A stretch of 64,000 nt of DNA. Origin: Flabesymbios commensalis. Taxonomy: Eukaryota > Annelida > Polychaeta > Terebellida > Flabelligeridae. The stretch spans positions 64,400,390 to 64,464,389 of the forward strand of contig OZ024912.1 of the NCBI GenBank assembly GCA_964017125.1, read 5' to 3'. The position numbers and the translations under genes are program-made. A model generated the notes under the pieces. The model did not search any database. It was not told the DNA's origin and saw only the letters and a program-made list of their open reading frames with translations. Below, one piece after another: positions 11,033-23,334 of this stretch; the stretch's first letter is position 1, and each line of letters begins with the position of its first letter.

Positions 11033-11116
11033 ATATCGTCGCCTCGGAGCTAAAGGATCTTATCTGCCACTCTAACGAGTGTCAGATAGGATCCTTTAGC
11101 TCCGAGGCGACGATAT
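11033..11116. repeat. Family G palindrome (copy G1)
   Basis: Tips CGTCGCCTCGGAGCTAAAGG and the exact complement, with apex CTGCCACTCTAACGAGTGTCAG. It is flanked on both sides by ATAT, a likely 4-bp target-site duplication. Half of the same element lies inside a LINE at 37964-38007, also with a 4-bp flanking repeat. Confidence 0.8.
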
Positions 11117-12512
11117 CGAGATGTATTCACAGAGCAGGGTTTGTATAAAACCACACAACCCGAGTAGCCTAATCCTTTTTATGATTGTTATTGCCACCTT
11201 TAACCTATTGTAATGAAAATTCCAGATTATTTACTAATTGTTCGTGACATGATTCGGACGATTGGGCGATTGACCTAAAAATGTGATGATTCCAATTAAA
11301 TTAAATTACCCATGTCAAATGTCTGAAACTGTTTTTTTTTGTTATTAAGTAGTATAGACATGGACACTCAAACGTCGCTATGATTTGAATCCAAAGTCGG
11401 CCAGGATGTCTGAGAAGTGATGATCTCAGTACAAGTCACCACATCAAGTCCGAGCTGATTTGTACTTGAAAATGTATGTATTCTTTGCAAAACATTCAAA
11501 CACACCAAAAACTAAATTCACTAAACGCAGCCCCCAACAGGCAAGCCTTATTATTTAGACATGTTATCACCTGAGCTGAGAGATCGTGTCTCCAAACGTG
11601 CCTATAATATACCATTGTGCTTACTATGAAACTGGTGAAAAACATACCATAATATGACTTAAATAACTCTTAGTACAGTAAGACATGACATTAACGATAA
11701 CAAATGCACATCGATAGATGTAGTCAATAATAAAATCTATCAGCAAATAAACCATACTAGACAATTTAAGACACAGATAATAACAAACAATAGTTATTTT
11801 GTAACGATAAGGAAAAAGGCAAAATAATAAAAATAGATCCCTTAGAAAGCACCAGGCAAAAGTCTCAAGACGGTACTGATTTTGCATATCGAAATTTAAT
11901 TTCGGCTTATTACATGATTGGACACGTTTTACGTGAATAGATCTGCCTTTCATTCTTTAATTATCAACTTTTTATTTGCAATACTAAAGAAAATTTAAAT
12001 CACCTAAATATTTTTTAAATTGCTAAAGTAAGCTGACAAAACAACAGCTTTTAAAATGTAATTAGTTTAATTAAGTGCATCTGAGACGACAAATGCGCAT
12101 AAAGCATGGTTATTATTACATTTCCCGAGAACATCTTCTGTCGGTAACGTCATTTAGTAATAATTATTACTACAAAGTGCACAAATTGGACACTTTTTTC
12201 ATTTACTGAAATCGTTTAGCAGATTCCACATCAACTAGAGGCCTACTCACAGTGTAAGTCATGTAGGTAGGCCTACTGCAGACGAATTCATAAGTCAAAA
12301 TGACTGAGTAGATGGGTGGAAGTATATCATTATCTATTCAGATGCATATAAAGTAATCACCATGAGACAAAGTAAACCGAAAATAAAAATGTACTGAAGT
12401 ATAAAGATATGATGTGTACTCCCAGGTCACTCATTCAAAGTGATGGGTAACGATAGAGAATCAGTATGATTGGGTTAAAATATTAACTTTTATGGCGTTT
12501 AGGGTCGGGATG
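11117..12512. other. AT-rich unique stretch, no gene seen
   Basis: A 109-codon minus-strand frame (11624-11953) is hydrophobic and low in complexity, with no recognisable domain. No repeat family is found apart from TAGGCCTA octamers near 12240-12277. Confidence 0.4.
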
Positions 12513-12620
12513 CCCAGCAAACACAAAAAATTGTATAACATGTATACAACGTCGGCCAAACGTCTTCGACGTTTGTCCAACATTGTATACATGTTATACA
12601 AATGTTTTATGTCTGCTGGG
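12513..12620. repeat. Family C palindromic element (copy C3)
   Basis: Tips CCCAGCAAACAC and GTCTGCTGGG. Arms TTGTATAACATGTATACAA ... CGTCTTCGACG ... TTGTATACATGTTATACAA are well matched. Confidence 0.85.
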
Positions 12621-12854
12621 TGGATGGTATCCCAGAAGGGCCCTATCCAGAGGAGACAATTCAAGGCCGGATCTTTTGACACTGGGCGTGATAGCTGGCG
12701 ACCTTTACACTAGATACGGCCACCTCTGCCGGGCGACCGAACGGCCAGCCTACAAATTAAGATTGATTGGCCTTATTCAGGACAAACATTTCAGCACATG
12801 CACGGCATTTATGAGATTTATGAGCATTTCACGGATCCAGGAGTCTTGGGCGGA

Positions 12855-12930
12855 CGCTAGACGCTGGATCAATGCCGACCAACGCATGCGACGTTGGCCC
12901 ATCATTGAAACAACATCTCACGAAGCGGAA
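12855..12930. repeat. Family C fragment
   Basis: GATCAATGCCGACCAACGC, then GCGACGTTGGCCCATCATTG, is a decayed family C hairpin without clear tips. Confidence 0.45.
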
Positions 12931-13700
12931 TGGTAGATAATCGAGCCGGCAATATCTAATTCAACTTGGATAAAACCGCAAAATCAATTTGGTTTACGTG
13001 CATCACATTTAGGAACAAGTCGTCAATATTAGCTTTGAAGTGACTGTGACAAATCCATTAGGGATTCTGAGTAACGGCAGTGAAAACTATCGAGCACTTC
13101 CAAAAAAATGATGACGTCAATTACGGCCATGCTCCCCCTTTGAACCATTAGGCTTACTAATCAATTAAATGAGAGGGGCCTTAAGCAGCACATAGTCTAG
13201 AAGAATGCACGATGTCTAAGAAGAGCAGTTGCTTAGAAAGTAGCGTGCAAATAGATTGTCATATACATTACTGAAATCAAAATGATGCAAAATGAAGTAA
13301 ACGGACATTGCACATAAATTAAAAAAAAAATGAAAATAGCCTTGCGCAGTTATATATTTTTACCTTTTAAAGACACTAAATCACTAGCTATATTACTACA
13401 TCGCATTAAATTTTAACTTTGATTAGTAAACTTTATACTGAAAATTCTTCTTTCTACAATAACATTTGTTTTAGTTGTTGAGTTAGCACGACGTTCGCCA
13501 CAAGTATAATTCTATGTATTTACAGCATTAGTCCCCGAATGATGCGCTTTAATGTGACAGAAAAGTGGTGTTACAATGTTCCTGTTCATTTTTCGAATGA
13601 TGTTTGCGTGACCAGCTCCTTGATCTGTGAACACAAAAAAAGGGCGAAGCCCCATACACTCGCTAGTTTGTTCGTTCAGTCCGCTCGTTTGTTCGTTCAA
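12931..13700. other. Unique stretch, no gene seen
   Basis: AT-rich with short frames only. The region merges into the TTCA microsatellite. Confidence 0.4.
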
Positions 13701-13703
13701 CTA

Positions 13704-14418
13704 TTCATTCATTCATTCATTCATTCATTCATTCATTCATTCATTCATTCATTCATTCATTCATTCATTCATTCATTCATTCATTCATTCATTCATTCAT
13801 TCATTAATTAATTCATACATTCATTCATTCATTCATTAATGCATCTATTCATTCAATAATTCATTAATTCATTCATTCTTCATTCAAGCCTTCATCTATC
13901 GATTCATTCATTCATTCATTCATTCATTCATTCATTCATTCATTCATTCATTCATTCATTCATTCATTCATTCATTCATTTATTCATTCATTCATTCATT
14001 CATGCATCTATTAATTTAATAATTCATTAATTAATTCATTCATTTATTTTTCATTCAAGCCTTCATCTATCGATTCATTCATTCATTCATTCATTCATTC
14101 ATTCATTCATTCATTCATTCATTCATTCATTCAATTCATTCAATTCATTCATTCATTCATTCATTCATTCATTCATTCATTCATTCATTCAATTCAATTC
14201 AATTCAATTCAATTCAATTCATTCATTCATTCATTCATTCATTCAATCATTCATTCATTCATTCATTCATTCAATTCATTCATTCATTCATTCATTCATT
14301 CATTCATTCATTCATTCATTCATTCATTCATTCACTCACTCATTCACTCATTCATTGATTCATTCATTTATTCATTCATTCATTCATTTATTCATTCATT
14401 CATTCATTCATTCACTCA
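13704..14418. repeat. (TTCA)n microsatellite with higher-order structure
   Basis: About 715 bp of TTCA/ATTC repeats, broken by variants. A non-TTCA insert (GCATCTATT ... AAGCCTTCATCTATCGATTC) occurs twice, about 175 bp apart (near 13843 and 14004), showing that blocks were duplicated together. A run of ATTCA (near 14190) forms a second repeat type. The open frames through it (FIHS repeats) are artefacts. Confidence 0.95.
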
Positions 14419-14770
14419 GCAATCTTGATCACAAGAAGAGTGCCTCTAGACTAGCTCGTTTCCGCCGTAGCGGAAGCAGATGCAAAATCGTGATGAACGC
14501 CGCTTTTTTTCAATCTAATGCAGAAAACTTTTTGTCAGGGGAAGTGTCTTGTTCCATCAGTGTACCCCTAGCTACCTTCATGATGTGCAGCATAACTGAC
14601 TGTGACGTCCCCATTTAATTCACTACATTAATCCAACTTAATAGGCAAACATCATCAATAATGCACAAGTGACTCAACAGCTGTTTTTCCATCCACCGAG
14701 GCACCTTATTTAAATCAATGTCAAGCGAAGATTACTAAGATGATGTGATGAGACACGAGATAGTGACGGT

Positions 14771-14965
14771 TTAACCTTTAAAGCGCTCATTTTTATTATT
14801 AAAACCATGGAAGCCAAATGTTATTTTCCAATTTGAAATTATCATAATGTCTTAGTTGGCTATTTCCGATTCATGAATTGTGAATTCCTAAGACATTTAT
14901 AAATATTTCTACTCTTACAGTGCGGGGATCGACTTTAGACGTCTAAAGTCAGGCCCCACGCGTAA
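14771..14965 (+). repeat. Family B MITE (copy B7)
   Basis: TTAACCTTTAAAGCGCTCA at the left, the conserved middle (AATTTGAAATTATCATAATG), then a shortened hairpin TTTAGACGTCTAAAGTC. The right tip is degenerate. Confidence 0.75.
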
Positions 14966-15676
14966 AATATTTATGATGTTGAATTTTAATCACTACATTG
15001 TTACAGAAAATGTACCTTGTTTCATTGCCACCACTAAATTACTACAACAAACATTCCACCTTCTTTTAATATACCATACAACGTCCCAGAAAGACAATAT
15101 TTTTAGTCTGTTGCGTTCAAGCCGAGGCCACTGCCTGCGATATTGACCCGAGCCTAAAGCGACCCAATCGGGCTAAAATCATAAAAAAAACTTTGGTTTT
15201 TTTAATATGACCATATGATGTAAACATGTCCATAGACTAGGACTGCAAAAGTTTTTTAATTTTTGTGTTGCGCATTTACAAGTTTGGCGAGATATAGAGA
15301 CGAAATTACCGATTTCTTATTTCGGCCATGTATGTCCATATTAAGAAATACGCAGTTTCTAATAAATTTAAAACACACTTCTGGTTTTATCAGAACTGTC
15401 TATACAAATAATTGGTGTTTATTTCAGCTCTGTAACCGCGCATATGGAAAATTGTCAAAAATCAACAGATACATACCACTGTTTGATTGTCCAATCTGGT
15501 GTGACATGCAAGCCAAGCAGTCACACGACGCTGAAACTAGGCTGGTTTTAAAAATACACCTCTTGTGTAAAATCACTCACCTGGAACAGAGAAAACACAT
15601 TCAGACATTTAGTAGGAGCATAATCAAAATTAAAAAGCCGAGCACAACGTCAAAGTGATATCACATAAATACTGCT
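14966..15676. other. Unique stretch with an unsupported 131-codon frame
   Basis: The plus-strand frame 15263-15658 has no recognisable domain. Its start (GTTGCGCATTTACAAGTTTG) is shared with 50024-50043, so it is likely part of a dispersed repeat rather than a gene. Confidence 0.35.
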
Positions 15677-15921
15677 TTAACCCTTTAACCGCCGGTCCCG
15701 CATATATTCGGTTTTTCATTTTTTATTAGCACATTAAGAACCACCATTGAACATGCTAAAGATAAAATGTGACATCAATCTGCAATATTTGAAAACAGTT
15801 GACCTCCATTTTGTCAAATCTGTTTAATTTTCACTCACTTGAAGTTGTGGATCGCGTCAGCGAGACACAACTTTAAGTGGTTGAAAATTCAGATTAAATA
15901 ATTTGACGGTTAAAGGGTTAA
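15677..15921 (-). repeat. Family A TTAA MITE (copy A4)
   Basis: TTAACCCTTTAACCGCCGG at the left and GACGGTTAAAGGGTTAA at the right. The inner hairpin carries GATCGCGTCAGCGAGAC. Confidence 0.9.
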
Positions 15922-16683
15922 TTAAACATAGGCAGAACCCCACAGTTGGTCACCTTGGTATTAGAGGGTCATATTTGCCACTTTGTAATTATAAAAGCTG
16001 CAGACGCGGCATCAATCAGGTTTGATTTCAAAATGACCCTCTGATGTCGATGTTTTTAAAGTTGGCTGCAACCAGTCATTTCTGGTTTATAATGATTTAT
16101 TCTCGCGAAATGCCTAGCGAAACATCACGTCAAATATCATTGAAATCTAAGCAACGGTTCAAAAGATATCGCTTCCACAAGCCGTTTTATGGTTTGGTAC
16201 CAAAAAACTTATGTGTAGAATAACGCAAACACATAGGTCATATGTGCAAAAAATGCTACCCCTCGCTCCCTTTAAAAAGTGCTGATCCCCACCCAGTTTC
16301 ATTTAAACTTAAACTACTCCGAGAACTAAAAATAAACCTTTAAAAAATGACCTCCACCCTCTCAAACATGTCGATCGATTTCAAGATGGCTGCGTCTAGT
16401 CAGTCATTTTGTTTTTCGTGGATTTTTAAATGTTTTTAATGCACCGTAACTTCACAAGCCTATTGAAAATGTATCTTTAGTGCTCAATAACCCCCCAAAA
16501 AATTGTGCAGGCACAAAATTTATCAGTTAACATTTTGCTGAGAGTTAAATTGACTTGCGGCTGCGGGACGGCGGGAAAATGCTAAGCATCGCGATAGTAA
16601 TCTTGGATGCTTAATACCACGTCACCGAATGCTAATGCTACTTTTCACATTACATACATGTACCAACTACGAAGCATCTTAAT
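15922..16683. other. Unique stretch, no gene seen
   Basis: It contains a loose inverted repeat around GAGGGTCATATTTGCCACTT (15965) and AAAATGACCCTCTGATG (16028). There is also CAAGATGGCTGC-type sequence (16383) seen in other dispersed repeats here. Confidence 0.35.
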
Positions 16684-16929
16684 TTAACCCTATAACCGCT
16701 AAATTATTCAATCTGAATTTTCACCCACTTGAAGTTGTGTCTCGCTGACGCGATCCACAACTTCAAGTGAGTGAAAATTATTCAGATTTGACAAAATGGA
16801 GGTCAGCTGTTTTCAAATATTGCTGATTGATGTCACATTTAATCTTTAACATTTTTAAAAGGTGGTACTTAATGTGATAATGAAAAATGAAAACCCGAAT
16901 ATATGCGGCACCGGCGGTCAAAGGGTTAA
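16684..16929 (+). repeat. Family A TTAA MITE (copy A5)
   Basis: From TTAACCCTATAACCGC to CGGTCAAAGGGTTAA, 246 bp, with the intact apex CTCGCTGACGCGATCCACAA and intact arms. Confidence 0.9.
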
Positions 16930-17880
16930 ATGAGATGGCAACTACAAACATGGCTTATGCAGGTGGCCAGGGTACACCCATAGGGTACGGACGTCTTAGA
17001 TTACAGTACCATCTGTATTCCCACGCGTTGTACAAAAGTGATACAAATGCTTTGTTTTAGCTGGGTAGTGAGTGTCTATCCCTTTCAAACATACATTTTG
17101 AGACCGGAGAAAGTAGAGATCATGTGAGATGTTAAATACACAGTAGAGCCACCTGGTGTATTCCACTGAATAAATGAAACTTACACTGAATCTATGGAAG
17201 GACTAATTTACCGAAAGGGACACCACAGTAAAATATAATATATAATGATAGAATTAATAAATTCCACAATAAATGCGCTGGCAAGAATAGAAACAGAATT
17301 CGTCAATTGCACAAAGAAAGTCAAATAAACTAAAAATGTATTAATGCACAAAAAATTAATCAGTAAACAGTTAAATACGTATCAAAGTACAATACTTGAT
17401 TTGAAATTAAATATAAATGATTCATAACAAGATATAAATTATAGATTATCCATGCTGTCAGGTGGTTCTGACGTCTAAATCACTTTGTCTGTACTGCGCC
17501 CTCGTATACATAGTTGCCGGAGAATCAAAGGGGCGTATTAGCCCCTTCGTGAAGTGGCATATACATCCCTTTGCTTATCAAGAGACGTCATTTTAGCATA
17601 GCAGGATGCTGATGTATTAGACAGGTGCTTAGACGCAAACCGTTTCCCCTCTAGCCTCCCTCTACTTGACCTTGTTCGTGATCCCTATAAAATATCAGCA
17701 AGTCAGTTCTTCGCCGTCATCAAAGACACTACTAGTACACACGCCTCACCTACACAGAGCCTGTGGCCTCATTTGTCACTGACAGAAGATAAGGGGCGGT
17801 ATTCTAGACATGCTGACCTACATATAGAGCCGCGGATTGCTCGATATGTCGATTAAATAAAGAGATGTTAAATTCAATAA
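16930..17880. other. Unique stretch, no gene seen
   Basis: AT-rich. A short family I-like hairpin half (GAAGTGGCATATACATCCCT) lies near 17551. No coding exon is supported. Confidence 0.35.
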
Positions 17881-18066
17881 TAAAAACAGCACAATGAATT
17901 TCAATTGAGGACCGGATTCTTGATTATAATCTTATAATTTGTTCAACACGTGTCTGCTGGATTGTTTAGTAATATTTTTCTTTCTATTATTTGAAGGTGG
18001 AATATTGCTAACGCAAATAACAGAAGATATGCGCATCCATGAAATATAGACATCACCCAAATGAAA

Positions 18067-18272
18067 CATTTCAGTATGGGGAAGACTTTAGACGTCAGAA
18101 TCTGATGATGTCCAAAGTATAACCCCGCACTTAAAGAGTATAATATTTCTAATGGCCGTAGACCCATGACATATGATAAGAATTCAAATGAAGCGGAAAG
18201 AGCTAACTGAGACATTCATGATGACTTGGTCTCTTGATTTATATAAAAATATCTCAGCACTTTAATGATTAA
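18067..18272 (-). repeat. Family B MITE (copy B8) inside duplication copy 1
   Basis: CATTTCAGTATGGGGAAGAC at the left, the conserved middle, ending TCAGCACTTTAATGATTAA. The hairpin is decayed. Confidence 0.7.
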
Positions 18273-18541
18273 ATTATTCGATCAACTGAGATCCACCACA
18301 AACTATTAGGTCAAATTCAGTGGCTTTGAAAAAATTGTTTGAAAACGTATATTGTATATACGTTTCTAGCAGGACAGGGGTTAAATTTATCTAAAAAATT
18401 TATTCAGTACGACTGCTGGGAATCAAAATGCATCACTGTTCTGGTCATCAAACTATTTCCTGCCCTAATAACACAATGCGTTAACCCCCAAGAGGTTTCA
18501 CCTTATTGTGATAGAAAGAAGAACTCACGAGAGGAATATGA

Positions 18542-18637
18542 GAGGACAATGTTGGGTAAATGCTGGGCCACCGTCTGCGACGCTGGCCCAGCATTTACCC
18601 AGCATTGGTTCAACACCACGTTCCCGCTGCGTAGACA
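18542..18637. repeat. Family C hairpin (copy C4) inside duplication copy 1
   Basis: Arms TGGGTAAATGCTGGGCCACC and CGCTGGCCCAGCATTTACCC around the apex GTCTGCGAC. The arm sequence differs from other family C copies but the two arms pair well. Confidence 0.75.
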
Positions 18638-18870
18638 GGGCGGACCAGACGAGAGCAAATGTCAAACTCCTTAAAGGTGTGAGAGCAAGAGAATCCTTGT
18701 ATGTGCCGGGTCCCCTGAATCCGCGTGGAGGCTGTGTCAAGATTGTGGAGAAATCCTTACAAATAACTTCCCGTCAAACCTAATACATCAGTTTTTTACA
18801 GAATCCATGCCGCTGACACAGTTGCAGTGAAAATGTTTCTTTTGTAAGTCCTATTTTGACCAGTTGGTGA

Positions 18871-19135
18871 AATGAATGAAATGAATGGGGTTTTAAGCCA
18901 CATGTCGACTGCACATGTCGACTAAACTGGGTCAGGAGAACCTCCTGAGAATGGTGAGATGAATGAGATAACACTGCCCTACAGACACAGAATTAGAAAA
19001 TTCGCCGAGCACGCTACCTCTCAATCACGGAGGCTTCCAACAATATTAAATCTTCACAAGTGAGCGGAGAAGAAACATTTTGTTTCTTTGAAACTTGAAT
19101 GCCAGATTCGACTTTCAAAGCAGGCCCTGATTAAA
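18871..19135 (-). repeat. tRNA-type SINE, family M (copy M1)
   Basis: On the minus strand the element ends with CATTCATCTCACCATTCTC, then GTTCTCCTGACCCAGTTTAG and a CCCCATTCATTTCATTCATT tail. The 5' tRNA-like head is partly deleted here. It lies in duplication copy 1; the matching SINE in copy 2 keeps the head but lost other parts. Confidence 0.65.
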
Positions 19136-19615
19136 TGGTGTTTTATCACATATATCGCACGTTATGTAGATAATAACTTACTGTTTCTTTCAAATGGTAA
19201 TAGGCTACATGCATTTCACATCATCGATTTCTAAGCTATGTTCAAAAGCATGCTTATGTTTTATAAAACAACAACAAAGTAATGGGCCGTTATTAATATA
19301 CATGTGTGCGAAATATCTGTATGTAAATATTTATTGTATAAGGGATAAAGCTGCAAAAATGTAGATAACTCAATGGTTGTCGACGTCATGTAATATATAC
19401 CTCATCATCACATATTATAATATCCACAAATATCCTTTGCAGACTTCAAATTTCAGAAATTTTCAGTGAGACACTAATTAAATTCATTAACATTTAAATT
19501 GGCAGAAAATAAACAAAAGCTAGTGGGTTTATCTGGGCCCCCATAGCAGAGCAAGGGTTAATTAAACCTTAAGGAGCACGCGGCGGGGTACTTGTTTTTT
19601 CACTGACACAGGACA

Positions 19616-19959
19616 AATACCCCAAAAGGCACAACCCTAGGGGTGTTGTGTGTAGAATTTGGAGACAATCGGACAAGTACTTTCAGAGATATGCTCCGGA
19701 AACGAATTGTTTACGGACGGCCCAACGGCCCAACGGCCCAACGCCGTAACATCATCATTTTCTCCTCTGCGACCTTGCGTATTGGATTCAGATTAAAAAT
19801 ATTTTAACCTGTCCATAAGCCACCTGGAAGTAACCAACATACCAAAATTTATTATCCTAGCTTATTTTCTTACAAAGTTATAGGCAAAAGAAGAGGCAAA
19901 AAAAAAACGGAGGTAGAATCCATAGCTCCCTCCGTCTCACCTACGGTGACGGCGGGAGC
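19616..19959. other. Spacer between the two duplicated copies
   Basis: It holds three tandem CGGCCCAACG units (about 19714-19744) and GGACAAGTACTTTCAGAGAT-type sequence typical of dispersed repeats. It is absent after copy 2, so it may be the tail of a 2.08-kb tandem unit. Confidence 0.5.
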
Positions 19960-20146
19960 TAAAAACAGCACAATGAATTTCAATTGAGGACCGGATTCTT
20001 GATTATAATCTTATAATTTGTTCAACACGTGTCTGCTGGATTGTTTAGTAATATTTTTCTTTCTATTATTTGAAGGTGGAATATTGCTAACGCAAATAAC
20101 AGAAGATATGCGCATCCATGAAATATAGACACCACCCAAATGAAAC

Positions 20147-20345
20147 ATTTCAGTATGGGGACGACTTTAGACGACAGAATCTGATGATGTCTAAAGTATA
20201 ACCCCGCACCTAAAGAGTATAATATTTCTAATGGCCGTAGACCCAAGACATAAGATAAGTATTCAAATGAAAGAGCTAACTGAGACATTTATGATGATTT
20301 GGTCTCATGATTTATATAAAAAAATCTCAGCGCTTTAATGATTAA
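20147..20345 (-). repeat. Family B MITE (copy B9) inside duplication copy 2
   Basis: Duplicate of B8: CATTTCAGTATGGGGACGAC ... TCAGCGCTTTAATGATTAA. Confidence 0.7.
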
Positions 20346-20615
20346 ATTATTCGATCAACTGAGAATCCACTACAAACTATTAGGTCAAATTCAGTGGCTT
20401 TGAACAAACTGTTTGAAAACGTATATTGTGTATACGGTTCTAGCAGGACAGGGGTTAAATTCATCTACATTTTTTATTTAGTACGACTGCATGGAATCAA
20501 AATGCATCACTGTTCTGGTCATCAAACTATTTCCTGCCCTAATAACACAATGCGTTAGCCCCCAAGAGGTTTCACCTTATTGTGATAGAAAGAAGAACTC
20601 ACGAGAGGAATATGA

Positions 20616-20711
20616 GAGGACAATGTTGGGTAAATGCTGGGCCACCGTCTGCGACGCTGGTCCAGCATTTACCCAGCATTGATTCAACACCACGTTCCCG
20701 CTGCGTAGACA
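20616..20711. repeat. Family C hairpin (copy C5) inside duplication copy 2
   Basis: Duplicate of C4, with one arm change (GCTGGTCCAGC instead of GCTGGCCCAGC) that is not matched on the other arm. Confidence 0.7.
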
Positions 20712-20944
20712 GGGCGGACCAGACGAGAGCAAATGTCAAACTCCTTAAAGGTGTGAGAGCAAGAGAATCCTTGTATGTGCCGGGTCCCCTGAATCCGCGT
20801 GGAGGCTGTGTCAAGATTGTGGAGAAATCCTTACAAATAACTTCCCGTCAAACCTAATACATCAGTTTTTTACAGAATCCATGCCGTTGACACAGTTGCA
20901 GTGAAAATGTTTCTTTTGTAAGTCCTATTTTGATCAGTTGGTAA

Positions 20945-21188
20945 AATGATTGAATAAAATGATTGGGGGTTTAGGCCACCAGGAGAAGCTCCTGAGAATG
21001 GTGAGATGAATGAGATGACACTGCCCTCCAGACACAGAATTAGAAAATTCGCCGAGCACGCTACTTCTCAGTGACGGAGGCTTCCAACAATATTGAATCT
21101 TTACAAGTGAGCGGAGAAGAAACTTGAATGCCAGATTCGATTTTCAAAGCAGGCAGCTTTAAACACTGCACCAAGGCCCCCGCCCTGA
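20945..21188 (-). repeat. tRNA-type SINE, family M (copy M2)
   Basis: On the minus strand the head reads CCTTGGTGCAGTGTTTAAAG, a box A-like block, followed by GAAAATCGAATCTGG, a weak box B. The tail region CATTCATCTCACCATTCTCA is shared with the other copies. Confidence 0.65.
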
Positions 21189-21811
21189 TTAAATGGTGTA
21201 CTATCACATATATCGCACGTTATGTAGATAATAATTTACTGTTTCTTTCAAATGTTAATAGGCTACATGCATTTCACATCATCGATTTCTAAGCTATGTT
21301 CAAAAGCATGCTTATATCTTATAAAACAACAGCAATTTATTTTTCCGTTATTAATATATAAGTGTGCGAAAAATATATAAATATTTATTGTATAAGGGAT
21401 AAAGCTGCAAAAATGTAGATAACTCAATGGTTGTCGACGTCATGTAATATATACCTGTTCATCACATATTATACTATCCACAACTATCCTTTGAAGACTT
21501 TTCAAAAACAGAAATAAATTTCAAATTTCAGAACGTTTTACTGAGACATTAATTAAATTCACTAACATTTAAATCCACAGAAAATAAAACAAAAACTACT
21601 AGATTTCTCTGGGCCCCCATAGCAGAGCAAGGGTTAATTAAACCTTAAGGAGCACGCGGCGGGGTACTTGTTTTTTCACTGACACAGGACAGTACTGATC
21701 CATCACTGGGACACGAATAAGGACACCTAAAGTGCCACTCAATCTTTTAGTGTTCTGACTCGGTGGGCAGACGTGACGTGACGACCACGCCGGCCAGGTG
21801 GTGTCATTTTA

Positions 21812-21862
21812 ACGTCCTCACAAAGCTGGCCCGGCGTCCGTGACGTTGGCCCAGCGTTGGAC
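21812..21862. repeat. Family C hairpin fragment (C6)
   Basis: AAGCTGGCCCGGCGTCCGTG followed by ACGTTGGCCCAGCGTTGG. Decayed, no tips. Confidence 0.5.
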
Positions 21863-21906
21863 CGTCAATCCACCCATACCTGGATCACGGGATGATCTTT
21901 CAGCTC

Positions 21907-22016
21907 CCCAGCAAACACAAAACATTTGTATAACATTTATACAATGTTGGCCCAACGTCTTCGACGTTGGGCCAACATTGTATAAATGTTATACAAGTGT
22001 TTTGTGTTTGCTGAGG
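21907..22016. repeat. Family C palindromic element (copy C7), near perfect
   Basis: Tips CCCAGCAAACACAAAACATT and AGTGTTTTGTGTTTGCTGAG. The arms ATTTATACAATGTTGGCCCA and complement surround CGTCTTCGACG. The best reference copy for the family. Confidence 0.9.
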
Positions 22017-23176
22017 ATCCAGACGTACGGTGCTGGTCATCCAGAGCAATCCATCGGATATGATTGCCGCGATCCATTACAGATCCTGGCCTTCTGGAGA
22101 CTGAGAGGATACGGTGACTGAGGCTGGATTTCTCCTATCCTGATCCCAGTATCATGGACCTGTCAAGTTCCGGGACACATTTTTAACATGGTATAAGGTG
22201 TGGTAAGCTTATATTACACATGTAACACAGACAACAGCACACGCCTATACGTTGTCTGAACGACTGCATAACTCGAATTTACAAAGATGCTTTTGATAAA
22301 GACAAAACACCTTAATGGAACCTGTCACGTTGTCCGGCAAATACGTTTCACGCTCGGTGATGCTCATTATTACGTAATTACCGGGGTACGTCCGTCACAA
22401 ATTCATTTTGTCCAGTATATATGTCCTAGATGTGTTCGTTATTCTTCCGTATTGGCGTGACAGGGCCACACTATCTTCTGCAATGTATACATGAGTCAAC
22501 TTCACTAATAGTCTCAAATTTGTACGGGAAGATAGAATTGTCGGGGACAGCAATTTTTTCCCGTGCTAATATCAGATAACATTGCCTTTTAACCTGGTCG
22601 ATATAATATTAAAGACCGTGATGCCGCGCTAAAAAAGACAAATATGATTTGTTGTTTTATACAAGGAGAACATTACAACCGTTTGATAATAACTCATAAC
22701 TAGTGGACTATACTATTATGAAAAATACGGAATTGGTCATTAGTATTAGAAACTGAAACCACTTCACTCGGCCTTTAAATTGACTTCAAATACTCACTGA
22801 AATAAATGAATTAAGTGTTTCGACAGACTAAAAAAACATACAACAGCAAAAAAATTTAACAAACGAGCCTTGAGTTTAGGTTTTCCATGGAGGGCGATCT
22901 ATTAGGCGTAATGACACGCCAAGTAAAGGAAATACCCATAAATTATGGAAGACAAGCCAGTAAAGAGCAGGTAGCGACTGAACACCCCTGTCATATGGTT
23001 AAGTGTAACTGATTGTGTAGCAAAATAAATAGCGTCTAGTTTTTGTTCCAGTAACGACAACGTCTTTATTTTATTCACTTTGTGAAAAAAACAGCTGTTC
23101 TCCTGAAGTATCAATCATAAGTCCACAGGTGATTATAATACACTAGAACTGAAACCATACATCTCCCCCTATATAC
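22017..23176. other. Unique stretch, no gene seen
   Basis: AT-rich with short frames. No repeat family recognised. Confidence 0.4.
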
Positions 23177-23250
23177 GTCATCTGGTTATTAAAGTGTCGT
23201 ACCTGGCACTTCACAACGTGGCAGATACGATCTTTTATTATCAAGGTGAC
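23177..23250. repeat. Family I palindrome (copy I2)
   Basis: GTCATCTGGTTATTAAAGTG ... apex TGGCACTTCACAACGTGGCA ... ATCTTTTATTATCAAGGTGAC. The arms pair with several mismatches. The apex is shared with copy I1 at 28507. Confidence 0.6.
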
Positions 23251-23334
23251 AAACAGAATGCACAAACAGAAGCCCGGAGCCAGGGTAAGCATTATTATAT
23301 GAAAAAAAACCGCCAAGACCCGCGCCGACACACA

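Larger units (their letters stand above)
17881..19615. repeat. Direct duplication, copy 1 (1.7 kb)
   Basis: It starts TAAAAACAGCACAATGAATT and ends CACTGACACAGGACA. It matches 19960-21691 almost base for base except for indels, mainly inside the SINE it carries. It contains family B copy B8, a family C hairpin and SINE M1. The two copies are separated by 344 bp of unrelated sequence. Confidence 0.92.
19960..21691. repeat. Direct duplication, copy 2
   Basis: The same start and end as copy 1. Carries B9, C5 and SINE M2. Indels and substitutions indicate a moderately recent event rather than an assembly artefact. Confidence 0.92.

Noticed and set aside
12492-12713. Frames reading LYNMYTTSAKRLRRLSNIVYM
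   Set aside because: Translation of family C palindromes; the same peptide appears at several copies and on both strands.
13539-13839. FIHS-repeat proteins
   Set aside because: Translation of the TTCA microsatellite.
13704-14418. CRISPR-like array
   Set aside because: Simple tetranucleotide repeat in eukaryotic DNA; no spacers of regular length.
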